Source: CAVUXJ01 sp963814975
GTDB taxonomy: Bacteria > Acidobacteriota > Vicinamibacteria > Vicinamibacterales > CAVVIG01
DNA length: 64,000 nucleotides
Assembly (NCBI GenBank): GCA_963814975.1
Contig: CAWFFB010000011.1
Span: 6,149-70,148 of the forward strand
Reading direction: 5' to 3'
The notes under the pieces were generated by a model. That model was not told the DNA's origin. It ran no database searches and saw nothing but the letters and a program-made list of their open reading frames with translations. Below, piece by piece: positions 36,863-45,659 of this stretch. The stretch's first letter is position 1. Each line of letters opens with the position of its first letter. The translations under genes and the position numbers were made by a program.

Positions 36863-37842
36863 CAGGCGGGCGACTCCACGAGGCGGCGTCGCCGGATGCG
36901 CTCTCCGACCTTCATCGAGCCGCTGAAGATCGAGCCCACCGGAATGACTCCAAGCAGATGGTGCCTGGCGACCGCCGCGAGACCCGCGGAGGCGATGCAG
37001 CCGCAATTGGAGCAATCCGGAGCGCCGCCGAACTGACAGGGGGTGATGAGCGTCTTCAGGTCCGCGGAGATGGTGGTGGTCGTCCGCGAGAACACGCAGT
37101 CCTCGGGGGAAGACGGCGGATTCGCGTAGACGTCGAGCAGGCCCTTTGGTGCTTCCAGCTTGGGATACTTGAGGCGCAGCGCCATCAGGTCGGCCACGAC
37201 GCGCTGCCGGTCGGCCGGCGTCAGCCGCTCCGCCGAGGTTTCTCCGATCTGGGGAGTGTAAAGGCTCATCCAGATCTTCGCCGTCTCCTCCCGGGCGGAC
37301 CAGAAGCGAAGGAATTCCTCGAGATAGCCTGCCCGGTGGATCTGTTGTCTCGTAACCGTGCAATGAACCGTGATCCTCTGGCCCTCGATATGCTTCAGGA
37401 TCCGGGCGTAGGTGGCCGGCGTCCGCCGCGCATCGTGCTCAGGCTGCAGCCCGTCGATCGAGACGACGAGGGTGAATCGCGGCAAGCTGCTCCAGTGCCG
37501 GGGAATCTCGCGGACCGCGCTCGTGACGACCTGAGCGTGGATGCCCCGGGCGATCACCAGGGGAAGCAGGGTGTTCAGCTCCTTGTACCGGACCAATGGC
37601 TCGCCGCCGACGATGGAGACGTGGAGAGGGCGATGGTGGTCGATCAAGCGCATCACGCCGTCCACGAGGGCCTGGCCCTTGAAGTCCCGAACCTCGCGCA
37701 GCGTCACCTCGCCGCCGAGATGGTCCTCGCCATATGCATAGCAGCCGGGACAGTGCAGCGGGCATTCACGGGTGATTTCAATCGAGAGCGACGGCACATA
37801 TCCGGTGAGAATACGGCCCCAGGCTGTGATGATCCCATTCAT
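36862..37842 (-). CDS. Radical SAM protein, first gene of a pair
   Basis: 326 residues beginning MNGIITAWGRILTGYVPSLS. The SAM cluster site is ECPLHCPGCYAYG (CxxxCxxC); later VSIVGGEPLVR and LVVSIDGLQPEHD are the usual SAM-binding loops. Auxiliary-cluster cysteines: CVFSRTT, PCQFGG and DCSNCGC near the C-terminus. Starts just across a 64-bp divergent promoter region from the SET gene. It is coupled to the second radical SAM gene by TGATG. Substrate unknown; no precursor peptide is visible beside it. Confidence 0.9.
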   Translation of the reverse strand: MNGIITAWGRILTGYVPSLSIEITRECPLHCPGCYAYGEDHLGGEVTLREVRDFKGQALVDGVMRLIDHHRPLHVSIVGGEPLVRYKELNTLLPLVIARGIHAQVVTSAVREIPRHWSSLPRFTLVVSIDGLQPEHDARRTPATYARILKHIEGQRITVHCTVTRQQIHRAGYLEEFLRFWSAREETAKIWMSLYTPQIGETSAERLTPADRQRVVADLMALRLKYPKLEAPKGLLDVYANPPSSPEDCVFSRTTTTISADLKTLITPCQFGGAPDCSNCGCIASAGLAAVARHHLLGVIPVGSIFSGSMKVGERIRRRRLVESPA

Positions 37843-37906
37843 TTGCTGTCAACTATAACAGTGACGGCCGAGGTTTCGGAAAACGCGACCGTGTATCCTA
37901 GAAGGG

Positions 37907-38299
37907 ATGATCCAGCGCCGAAAATCCCGAATCCACCGATGGGGCGTGTTTGCGACCGCCACGATTCCGAAGAACACGCGCATCATCCATTACGCCGGTG
38001 AAAAGATTTCGAATCGGGAAAGCCTCCGCCGGGAGCGGCGCTACATCAGAAACGGCCATATCTGGTGCTTCAAGCTGACGAACCGTACGGTGATTGATGC
38101 GGGCGTCGGCGGGAACATCGCCCGGTACATCAACCACGCGTGCCAGCCGAACTGTTACGTGGACATCAAGAAGGGCATCATCTGGATTCGGGCGTCGCGC
38201 ACGATTCGCAGAGGCGAAGAGCTCACGTACCACTACAACACCGATGGCGAGGGGCTGATCATGTGCAGGTGCGTCGCAGGATGCCAGACCCTCTTGTGA
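37907..38299 (+). CDS. Bacterial SET-domain lysine methyltransferase
   Basis: 130 residues, essentially a lone SET domain. It has the motifs SRIHRWGVFATATIPKNTRI at the start, RYINHACQPNC (the NHxCxPN SAM-binding motif), GEELTYHYN and a post-SET CRCVAGC zinc cluster partner. This closely resembles eukaryotic-type SET domains rather than housekeeping bacterial methylases. AAGGG sits directly before the ATG. It overlaps the next gene by 19 bp. The substrate is unknown; a Lys-rich tailed protein is encoded 2 kb away. Confidence 0.92.
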   Translation: MIQRRKSRIHRWGVFATATIPKNTRIIHYAGEKISNRESLRRERRYIRNGHIWCFKLTNRTVIDAGVGGNIARYINHACQPNCYVDIKKGIIWIRASRTIRRGEELTYHYNTDGEGLIMCRCVAGCQTLL

Positions 38300-38964
38300 C
38301 CCGTCCGGCTGCCCGGCCGGGCGCCGTGTTCTACCTGCACGGGTTTGCCTCTTCGGCGGGGTCGGCGAAGGCCGGCTATTTCGCCGACCGACTGCGGGCC
38401 CATGGTGTCGCGCTCCGGTGTCCGGACCTCAACCTTCCGGCATTCGCGTCGCTGACAATGACGCGCATGCTCGATCAGCTGGCGTCGGAGACGGCGGGGC
38501 TGCGCGGCGAACGGATCACGCTGATCGGATCGAGTCTGGGCGGCACCCTGGCCATTCTCGCCGCCTCACGCCTGAGCGACCGCATCGACCGACTGGTGCT
38601 GCTCGCTCCCGCCGTGATGTTCGCGAAGGACGGCCATCACCTGCTGTCGCCCGAGCGGATCGAGGAATGGCGGCGGAAAGGCGCCATTCCGTTCTTCCAC
38701 TATGGCTACAACGAAGAGCGCCTTCTCGATTTCGCGTTCTATGAGGACACAGCGCGCTACGATGCGTACGACGCAAATGTGTTGCAGCCGACGTTGATCT
38801 TTCAAGGCGTGCGAGACACGTCAGTGGACCACCGCACCGTGGAGCGGTTCGCGCGGACGCGCCCGAACGTCACCCTGTCTCTGCTCGACGACGATCATCA
38901 GCTCGTCGCAAGCCTGCCCAGAATCTGGAATGACGTCGAGGCATTTCTGGGGTTGATCGAATGA
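38281..38964 (+). CDS. YqiA-like alpha/beta hydrolase (esterase)
   Basis: 227 residues from ATG 38281. Motifs: FYLHGFASSAGSAKAGYFADRL (oxyanion region), LIGSSLGGTLAILAASRL (GxSxGG nucleophile elbow), an Asp in IFQGVRDTSVD and His in DDDHQLVASLPRIW complete the triad. YqiA/esterase-type hydrolases of this size act on short acyl esters. It overlaps the SET gene and ends in ATGA shared with the SpoIID-like gene; the three form one tightly packed transcript. Confidence 0.9.
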   Translation: MPDPLVTRPAARPGAVFYLHGFASSAGSAKAGYFADRLRAHGVALRCPDLNLPAFASLTMTRMLDQLASETAGLRGERITLIGSSLGGTLAILAASRLSDRIDRLVLLAPAVMFAKDGHHLLSPERIEEWRRKGAIPFFHYGYNEERLLDFAFYEDTARYDAYDANVLQPTLIFQGVRDTSVDHRTVERFARTRPNVTLSLLDDDHQLVASLPRIWNDVEAFLGLIE

Positions 38965-40496
38965 GGAGCGTGACGACGAATCTCCTCGTGTTGGGCGCGC
39001 TTGCCGCGGCAGCGCCGAGGATGCCTCCTGCTGTCGGTTTCGAACAGGAGCCGGCGGCGGGATGGGCAGTGGCAGAGGTCCGCGTCGGCATCGCGCGCGG
39101 AAACGGCTACGCCGTCACGACTGTGCCGCTCGAGCCCTATGTGGCGCGGGTGCTTGCCGGCGAGGCGTCTCCCGACAGCCAGCCGGCGGCGCTCGAAGCG
39201 CTGGCCATCGCGGTGCGGACCTACGCGCTGGCGAACCTGCGCCGTCACCGATCTGAGGGCTTCGACGTGTGCGATCAGACGCATTGTCAGGTCCTGCGTA
39301 CCGCCACGCCCGCGACCGAACGCGCGGCTCTGGCGACGGCAGGGCAGGTTCTGCTCGATCGAGGGGCACCGGCGTCGATTTACTACAGCGCCTCGTGCGG
39401 CGGGCGAACTGAGATTCCGTCGGCCGTCTGGCCCGGCGCCGACGATCCCCCCTTTCTTCCTTCCCGCGACGACGATGCGTGCGGAGGCTTCCCGGCCTGG
39501 ACGAGCGAGATCGCCGCGGCGGACTTGAGGCGGGCGCTGGAAGCGGTCGGCTTCCGCGGGGTCCTCCGTGATGTTCGGATTGCCTCTTATACCGGCTCCC
39601 GCAGGGTCGCGCGGCTCGCGCTCGACGGGCTGACGCCGGCGGAGATTTCGGGACAGGACCTGCGCATGGCAGTCGGTCGCACGCTCGGCTGGCAGCACAT
39701 CAAGAGCACGACGTTCGAGCTCCGGCGCGCCGGCAACGCATACCGCTTCACCGGCCGGGGTTCGGGACACGGCGTCGGTATGTGCGTGATCGGATCGGGC
39801 CGTCTCGCGGTTCAGGGGCGAAGCGCAGCGGAGATCCTCGCACGTTATTTTCCGGGCCTGACGATGGGGACGGCGGTTCCGCAGCTCACCGGGGCACCGC
39901 GATCGCCAGAGCGTGCGACCTCGCCTTCACCCTCGCCGGTTTCTTCGGGCGCCGACGTGCTCGTTTCCCTGCCGGAGGGCTCTGAGGGCGAGCGCGCCGC
40001 GATCATCGCGCTGACCGTCCGTGCCCGCGACAATCTGGCGAAGACCCTCGGCCTTCCCGCGCCCTCGCGGGTGTCGTTGCGTTTTCATCCCACCACCGGC
40101 GCCTATGAACGGGCCACGGGACAGCCCTGGTTCACGTCGGCCGCGGTGAGGAACGACGAGATTCACTTGCTGCCGCCGGCAGTCCTGCGCGACCGCGGGG
40201 GCCTCGAACGGTCCGTGCGTCACGCTCTGGTGCACGTGCTGGCCGATGCGATCCTCAGCCATCGGCGGCTCTGGGTGCGAGAGGGCGCGGCCGTCCACTA
40301 CGCGGATCCGGCGACAGCGCCAACCGAGGGGAGCCCGTTGATGACCGTTTCGCGGCAAACGCCGGCCTCCTGTCCAGGCGACGCGGAGCTCGAGCATCCA
40401 GCATCGATCGGCGCGCTCAGCACGGCGTACGCCAGGGCTCGAGCCTGTTTTGCGCGCCAGTTGTTGGCAGGGCGAAGCTGGCGCGACGTCAACTAG
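38961..40496 (+). CDS. SpoIID/LytB domain protein
   Basis: 511 residues. SpoIID domain at about 40-300 with VPLEPYVARVLAGEAS, ALEALAIAVRTYALANL, CDQTHCQVLR, YYSASCGGRTE and the GRGSGHGVGMCVIG end motif; family members are lytic transglycosylases that cleave peptidoglycan strands from which side peptides have been removed. A signal peptide is weak but plausible. The C-terminal 200 residues are a second domain with RHALVHVLADAI and LWVREGAAVHYAD, resembling a gluzincin peptidase with an imperfect HExxH. Starts inside the hydrolase stop (ATGA). Confidence 0.85.
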   Translation: MRSVTTNLLVLGALAAAAPRMPPAVGFEQEPAAGWAVAEVRVGIARGNGYAVTTVPLEPYVARVLAGEASPDSQPAALEALAIAVRTYALANLRRHRSEGFDVCDQTHCQVLRTATPATERAALATAGQVLLDRGAPASIYYSASCGGRTEIPSAVWPGADDPPFLPSRDDDACGGFPAWTSEIAAADLRRALEAVGFRGVLRDVRIASYTGSRRVARLALDGLTPAEISGQDLRMAVGRTLGWQHIKSTTFELRRAGNAYRFTGRGSGHGVGMCVIGSGRLAVQGRSAAEILARYFPGLTMGTAVPQLTGAPRSPERATSPSPSPVSSGADVLVSLPEGSEGERAAIIALTVRARDNLAKTLGLPAPSRVSLRFHPTTGAYERATGQPWFTSAAVRNDEIHLLPPAVLRDRGGLERSVRHALVHVLADAILSHRRLWVREGAAVHYADPATAPTEGSPLMTVSRQTPASCPGDAELEHPASIGALSTAYARARACFARQLLAGRSWRDVN

Positions 40497-40501
40497 GACT
40501 G

Positions 40502-40556
40502 CTCGAAGGTCTGAAACCTGAAGTTTGATCAGGCTTGAGATGTCTCAGGCTCTGAG
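40502..40556. repeat. 7-bp-phased tract after the SpoIID-like gene
   Basis: Diverged units (GGTCTGA, AACCTGA, AGTTTGA, AGGCTTGAGA, TCAGGCTCTGA) with partly complementary halves. It may serve as a weak terminator. Less regular than the other tracts. Confidence 0.35.
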
Positions 40557-40659
40557 CCGCCCCAGCGGACTGGCCGGTCGGGTACGAGAGTGTGCCTCTG
40601 TCGTCGATGGTTAGTTGACTGCCACGCGGGTGCAAGGGCGAGGGCCCCAAAGGAGGTCG

Positions 40660-41139
40660 TCAGTGGATCGCGGGGTCGCCCGATTGCTTGACGCGCCAGC
40701 TGGCAAGCGGATGAGAGAGAGCCTGGCGCTTCAACGAGCTGGCGTCGACGGCATGGGTGGGATAACAGGCGGCGCCAACCGCGATCCGAAGCGCGGTCGG
40801 GAATTCATGGTTTCCATTCGCGACACGACGCGGTCGATCACGCGCGTCGAGTGCTCGTAATCGGAGTCCAGCAACACGAGCGCGAGCGTGCCTTCATCGG
40901 TGTGTCCGAGCATGTCCGTATCGCGGATTTCCCGGCCGACAATCAGCGCCACTTCCTGCATCGTACCGTTGTCGGCGGTGACGGTCATCCCTTCCCACTC
41001 GCGGCGTGCCTCGACGACCACCAGCGTGAGGTAACTTTTGGGACCGGACGGCGCGCTTGAGCTCGCTGTCCAGGACGAACTCGAAGGCGCCGGCGGTCAG
41101 GAGCTTGGAGCCCTCTTCGTAGAACGAATTGCTCGACAT
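40660..41139 (-). pseudogene. Small GGDEF-like domain protein, two frame breaks
   Basis: Start at 41139 (MSSNSFYEEGSKLLTAGAFEF), 2 bp from the stop of the sigma-54 activator gene. The conserved sequence follows through two shifts (about 41035 and 40803): VVEARREWEGMTVTADNG, EIRDTDMLGHTDEGTLALVLLDSDYEHSTRVIDRVVSRMET and EFPTALRIAVGAACYPTHAVD. It resembles a truncated diguanylate-cyclase-like domain without a GGDEF active site (GGDEF position reads HTDEGT), about 160 residues. A sensory or regulator function is possible. Indel error or pseudogene. Confidence 0.65.
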
Positions 41140-41140
41140 G

Positions 41141-41985
41141 TTATGACGCCTTGTCGAGGCCGCCTTCTCTTGATCTTGTAGAGAAGGGCCTTGTACCTGA
41201 TGCCGAGGTTCTTGGCGGTTTCCTTGCGATTCCAGCGTGTCTGCTGCAGCATCCTGAGGATGAGCTCACGCTCGGCTTCGCGCGCGGCAGTGCGCGAGAT
41301 GTCCTTCAGCGAATAGTTGCCGCGGTCGGCGGCGGCGGCGGCGATGGCGGCAGCGACCGAGGGGGCGCGCGATCCGGTGGATGCGGCTGTCGGCTCCGCA
41401 ACCAGGGGCGCGAGCGGAGCGATGCTGCGCTGCGCGGCCATGGCCACACGGTGGGACACGTCGTTCCGAAGCGCCGCTTCGTCGCGGAGCACGGCTGCGC
41501 GCTTGACCAGATCCTCGAGCTCGCGGATGAATTGATCGTCGGCCACTGCTTTCTGGAGGTCGCGATTGGTGGCCGAGATGATGCGCACGTCCACGCGAAC
41601 GTCGTGACGGCCGCCAAGCCGGGAAAATTCGCCGTCCTGCAGGAGCTTCGCCTGGAGTCCAAGACTCATCCCGTCAATCTCGTCGAGGAAAATGGTGCCC
41701 CTGTTGGCGAACTCGAACTTCCCGGGGTTGTGCTTGACCGCGCCGGTAAACGCGCCGCGCTCGAAGCCGAACAGCTCCGATTCCAACAGTTCCGTCGGCA
41801 GCGTGGCACAGTTCACTTTCACGAACGGCTTGTCGCGGCGGAGCGAGAAGCGGCAGAGCGAGCGTGCCACCAGCTCTTTGCCGACGCCGCTCTCTCCTTC
41901 CAGGCGCCGAGAGGCGCACTTGGGGGTTCCAGGTGGATCTGCCGGCCAATCACCTCGGTCCTGGTTGGAGGCGGCGCGCGTGACC
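41141..41985 (-). pseudogene. Sigma-54-type AAA+ activator, truncated and internally deleted
   Basis: C-terminal fragment with Walker A GESGVGKELVARS, sigma-54 contact loop ELFGFERGAFTGA, Walker B GTIFLDEID, sensor I SATNRD and a Fis-type HTH (LILRMLQQTRWNRKETAKNLGIRYKALLYKIK). About 130 residues normally lying between SATNRDLxxAVADDQFREDLYYRL and WPGNIRELENLVKR are missing: the two flanks are joined at ADDQF-IRELEDLVKR (near 41530), so the arginine finger and sensor II are lost. The N-terminus is cut at about 41950-41985, and one-base shifts occur near 41176 and 41905. Probably nonfunctional as an ATPase. Confidence 0.75.
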
Positions 41986-42044
41986 ACGAAGGGGAAGCGA
42001 GGCGGACGCGGCGGCTCGCGCGTCGATCTGCCCGTGGCGGCGCA

Positions 42045-42786
42045 GACCATGGCAGGTGAGCCGTTCGTCCTGAAGCACAGCGGGCAGTTCTGGCCCGGGC
42101 CGCCGTACCCGCTCCGCAGCAAAAGGTACGCAGACGATTACAACGAGATCAAGCTGATTGGCGGCGACGGCATCGCCACGCCGAGTACACGAACCCCGGA
42201 CCAGACCGAAATCGGGGTGTTCTGGATCGAGAGCTCACCGTTGGCGTGGAATCGCCTCGCGCGCGCGGTTTCGGTCGACCGAGGTTTCGATCTGTGGGAG
42301 AACGCACGGTTGTTCGGGTTGTTGAACACGGCCATGGCAGACGGGTACATCGCGTCATGGGAAGTCAAGTATCACTACAGCTTCTGGCGCCCGATCACGG
42401 CGATCCGGGAGGGCGATAACGACGGCAATCCAGCTACCCAGGGCGACTCGACCTGGACACCCCTGCAACCAACTTACCCGATACCCGATCATGATTCGGG
42501 GCACGCGGTGCAGGGCGGCGTGGCAGCAGAGATCCTGAAACACGTGTTCGGCACCGACGATGTGTCGTTTACGGCGTGCAGCACGACGGTCGGGCCTGGC
42601 GGGACGTGCACGGACGCGACGCCGGTGATCCGCTCGTACTCGAGTTTCTCGCAGGCCGCGGACGAGAACGCGGTGTCGCGGATCTACATCGGCATTCACT
42701 TCCGGAAAGCAGTCGAGAGAGGCGTTCACCACGGACGAAGGATCGCCGCGTATGCCGTTCACCAATTCATGAAGCCGGTGCAGTAG
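42045..42786 (+). pseudogene. Vanadium-dependent haloperoxidase/PAP2-type protein, N-terminally truncated
   Basis: The C-terminal catalytic part of a vanadate/PAP2 haloperoxidase-like protein. Active-site motifs are all present: KYHYSFWRPITAIR (Lys/Arg pair), PIPDHDSGHAVQGG (the SGH box) and SRIYIGIHFRKAVERG (second His and Arg). The region before GEPFVLKHSGQFWPGPPYPL is not family-like and continues backward into the antisense strand of the activator gene. About 200 N-terminal residues, including any signal peptide, are missing. The fragment may still fold but lacks a start signal. Confidence 0.75.
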
Positions 42787-43067
42787 GTATTCAGGTCGGG
42801 GGTCTTCCCTGGCCTGAGCCATGCCGAAGGCAGACACGCCGTTGAATCGACCGACGCGGCTGTGAAAATGGCGATTAAAGATTAGACCTCCGCTCGTGAC
42901 GACCCCGCCGTCGGCAATTGTCAAGTGTTGTGGATCGGCCTCCTGTGACGTTGCCATCTATGACGAACGTGTTGTCTCCTGGGAAGTTGACCGCTGAATG
43001 GGTCGGAACAGTGACGCCCCATGCGGTCGCCACGCGAGCAGGGTGAGACAATGGAGACGGAGGCTCA
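42787..43067. other. Intergenic, no gene recognised
   Basis: 281 bp between the haloperoxidase fragment and the terminase-like gene. A short minus-strand frame (FPGDNTFVIDGNVTGG) is open but gives no recognisable protein. Confidence 0.5.
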
Positions 43068-43538
43068 ATGCTCACGCCCAAGCAGACCCGGTTTGTGGCG
43101 GAATACGTGATCGACCTGAACGCCACCCAGGCGGCGATTCGCTGCGGCTACAGCGCCAAGACGGCGCAACCGGCCGCCTCACGGTTGTTATCAAATGTTA
43201 TGGTGCAGGATGCGGTCCGGGCGGCCACGGCCCGGCAGCTCGAGCGGCTAGACTTGAGCGCGGCCCTGACGCTCGCGGCGATTCGCCGACAGGTCGTCGG
43301 CGACATCCGGAACCTCTTCGACGCCGACGGCAACTTGATTCCGATTAACCAGCTACGGGCGGACGACGCGGCCTTGATTGCCGGCTTTGAGGTGGTAATG
43401 AGGAACGCCGGGGCGGGCGATGGGCACACGGAGACCGTCGTCAAGGTCAGGCTGACGGACCGCGCGAAGTATGTGCAGATGGCGGCGCAGCACTTTGCCT
43501 TGTTGACCGAAGTGGTGCGGGTGGACGCGGACGCTTAA
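43068..43538 (+). CDS. Phage terminase small subunit (Terminase_2 type)
   Basis: 156 residues starting LTPKQTRFVAEYVIDLNATQAAIRCGYSAKTAQ, the typical N-terminal DNA-binding segment of the small subunit that recognises phage DNA and recruits the large subunit. The C-terminal half (AALIAGFEVVMRNAG, VKVRLTDRAKYVQMAAQHFAL) fits the family. GGAG precedes the ATG. No large subunit, portal or other phage gene is adjacent, so it is an orphan gene or prophage relic. Confidence 0.85.
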   Translation: MLTPKQTRFVAEYVIDLNATQAAIRCGYSAKTAQPAASRLLSNVMVQDAVRAATARQLERLDLSAALTLAAIRRQVVGDIRNLFDADGNLIPINQLRADDAALIAGFEVVMRNAGAGDGHTETVVKVRLTDRAKYVQMAAQHFALLTEVVRVDADA

Positions 43539-43543
43539 CGGAT

Positions 43544-43807
43544 TCAACTGCTGTACGCGGGGCGAGCTGGCGCCGCGGCGGCCCGAGTGAGCGCCCAGCC
43601 CGGCGACTCGTGTCCGCAGGAGACGCATTTCAGAGACATCCGATTGCGTTCAAAGTGCCGCAGTGTATCGTGACCAGCCATGCCGCAGAAAGCTTGCCGC
43701 AGATGGTTCAGGACCCTCGTGCCTAGGCCATCGTCCGTCGGTTGCGCGTCGCTGTCGGTTTCGACCCTGTCGCGTGACGTCACGCGGTGGGGATAGTAGG
43801 TCACCAT
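43544..43807 (-). CDS. Small zinc-ribbon-like hypothetical protein
   Basis: 87 residues from ATG 43807 (GGAGG 10 nt upstream). The notable block is RHFERNRMSLKCVSCGHESPGW, a CxxC knuckle, plus an upstream Cys-His pair (CGMAGHD). Similar short proteins occur in acidobacterial genomes. The function is unknown. Convergent with the terminase gene, 5 bp apart. Confidence 0.6.
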   Translation of the reverse strand: MVTYYPHRVTSRDRVETDSDAQPTDDGLGTRVLNHLRQAFCGMAGHDTLRHFERNRMSLKCVSCGHESPGWALTRAAAAPARPAYSS

Positions 43808-44148
43808 GACTTCGAGTCCTCCCTGCTGCCCCACGGATACTGCAACGGCCGGTCCGCCGACAATTGGGGCGGGTGCTGTCGTTCCAACCGCAATGGCGGC
43901 AACCGATTAGCAGCGTGGCGCGAGATGCGAGCTCGATTGGTGGGACGCCAAGATTCTGGAGGCGGGCAGACTTATCGCGGTGGTGGCCCAGAATTTTATT
44001 CAGACGTCAGCCGGATTGATGGCGTCCTTTCCGGCGGACGTGGGCTGTGAACGACCCTCAGGGCCGCTTTGGTGATGGGTGAGGGCCAAAGCGCGCCTAA
44101 AGCGGTCGTGGCTCCTTGGGCCGCCTGTGCCACCATGGCCGGCGCCGT
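43808..44148. other. Intergenic, no gene recognised
   Basis: 341 bp between the zinc-ribbon gene start and the SnoaL-like gene stop. The plus-strand frame there (87 residues) shows no family-like pattern. No repeats seen. Confidence 0.5.
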
Positions 44149-44564
44149 CTAGGACCAGCCGAGTTCCTTCATCGCCAAGCCGGCATGCCAGATCTTGGTC
44201 ATGTGGACGATCTTGTCCCCATCGAACTGCATGACATAGACGTAGTCGGTGCTGGTGCGACGTCCTGTCGGCGGAACCGGGCCGCCCTGGCCAGTATGGG
44301 TGCCCTGGAACACGCCGTAGGCGGCAACATTGTTCCGCGCCGCGTCCGTCGCGAACGACTTCACCTCATAGCGGCCGTCCGGCAGAACCGTCATGATGCC
44401 CTTCATCCAGTCGGTGTACTGAGCAAGTGTCTTCACGTCGAGCAACGGCTCAGCCTGGGCGGAAATGTGGCGTTGGGCACGCAATAGGCGCGGCAGACCT
44501 CCCATCCCTTCCCCGTCTCGCAGGCTGCGAAGAAGGCTTCAGCGACACTCGTAATCGATGCCAT
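44149..44564 (-). CDS. SnoaL/NTF2-like protein, one frame break
   Basis: About 138 codons. The start at 44564 (MASITSVAEAFFAACETG) has AGGAGA upstream. After NATF the frame breaks in a T run near 44462, where one missing T separates it from SAQAEPLLDVKTLAQYTDWMKGI; a homopolymer error is likely. The rest (VLPDGRYEVKSFATDAARNNVAAYGVFQGTHTG, TSTDYVYVMQFDGDKIVHMTKIWHAGLAMKELGW) is a full NTF2-like cone fold. Members include hydrolases, cyclases and binding proteins; the substrate is unknown. Confidence 0.8.
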
Positions 44565-45289
44565 GTGGACGTCTCCTGTTTAATGCCGAGTGATCGAGGT
44601 GTGCTTGACTCTCTCAGGGCTAGCGTCACGAATGAGCCGCATTCTGTCTGGCTAAAATAACAGTAGGCTGACCAGCATATCTCGGCCGACACGGCGAGGC
44701 CTGCAGCATAACGCCAAGCCAGCGGAAGATCAGAATTTTCCGAGAGTATTGAATGGATTGGGGTTTCGGGCAGCCCGGACGGCAGTCGATGAGCATCCAC
44801 GTTAGGACGATCAACCAGTATCAAGATTCATGGGCGGACCGTCCACAGTATTGGCGAACCATCGGCTTGGGAAGTGTCAGGGACGGTCGGCTAGAAACCC
44901 GATATCCCGCGTGACCGGGTCCGGAGCGGTTCAATGGCTATCCGTGCGTCCGTCGTCGATGCGTGGTGAACGACGCGAGTTCGTGCCTCAGTTTGTTGAT
45001 CGGCCACAGGACCGCGGGTTGATCGACGCCTGAGCCCAGACACGGCGGTCGTGGTCGATGAGCCAGTCGAGACTCACCGGCTGCTCGTCGGGCCAGCGGG
45101 TCCAACGCCACAGCGCCACGCCGACTCCCCGTTCACCGAACCACAATGCGTTTCCCGCCGACGAAGACATAATCTGGTGTCACGTTGTCCTCCTCTGGAA
45201 CCCTAGGAGTTCCGCTTGATGTTTGTGTGGCTAAACAGCTGAGCGCAAACAATCGGGGTCCGCGTTCAGCCGGCACGAAGGCGCACGAA
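44565..45289. other. Intergenic, no gene recognised
   Basis: 725 bp with short open frames only. A minus-strand GTG after GGAGGACAAC (near 45180) opens a 16-codon frame (VTPDYVFVGGKRIVVR). It could be a leader peptide or chance. Confidence 0.4.
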
Positions 45290-45475
45290 TTACGGCTTTT
45301 TCAGCAATGCCGTCAGCGTCTGCACGGCGTCGGCGAGGACCTGCACGACCATTCGGAGACGTGAAAGCTCACGCGCAGTTTCCGTGGAGATGTTCTCGTT
45401 CGGGGGCACGTCCTTGGCGCGGCGCCCATACCGGGGGCCTTGTCGTCGGTCACCAACCTCGCGCCGGTTCTCCAT
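45290..45475 (-). CDS. Possible small hypothetical protein
   Basis: 61 residues with a basic N-terminus (GDRRQGPRYGRRAKDVP) and a helical C-terminus (ELSRLRMVVQVLADAVQTLTALL). The ribosome site is weak. It might be real, or a chance frame. Confidence 0.25.
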   Translation of the reverse strand: MENRREVGDRRQGPRYGRRAKDVPPNENISTETARELSRLRMVVQVLADAVQTLTALLKKP

Positions 45476-45659
45476 GCGCCGCTATCACGCAAGAGGAGGA
45501 CCGCCGCGTCCTATGCACCGGCGTGCATGACACTGTACGAAAACTGGCTCCGACCAGATTACGCTCTGCGCGAGAGCAGAAATGAGTCCTATTCGCTGTG
45601 AGCCGTTCGCCGTATCGGTCATCGACAACACTCAGACCACAACGGTGGCTACCCCGATA

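Noticed and set aside
43068..43538. Prophage
   Set aside because: A single terminase-like gene without portal, capsid, tail or integrase genes does not support a prophage call.
45173..45240. 16-codon leader peptide before a regulated gene
   Set aside because: The ribosome site and GTG are good, but no downstream gene or hairpin supports attenuation.
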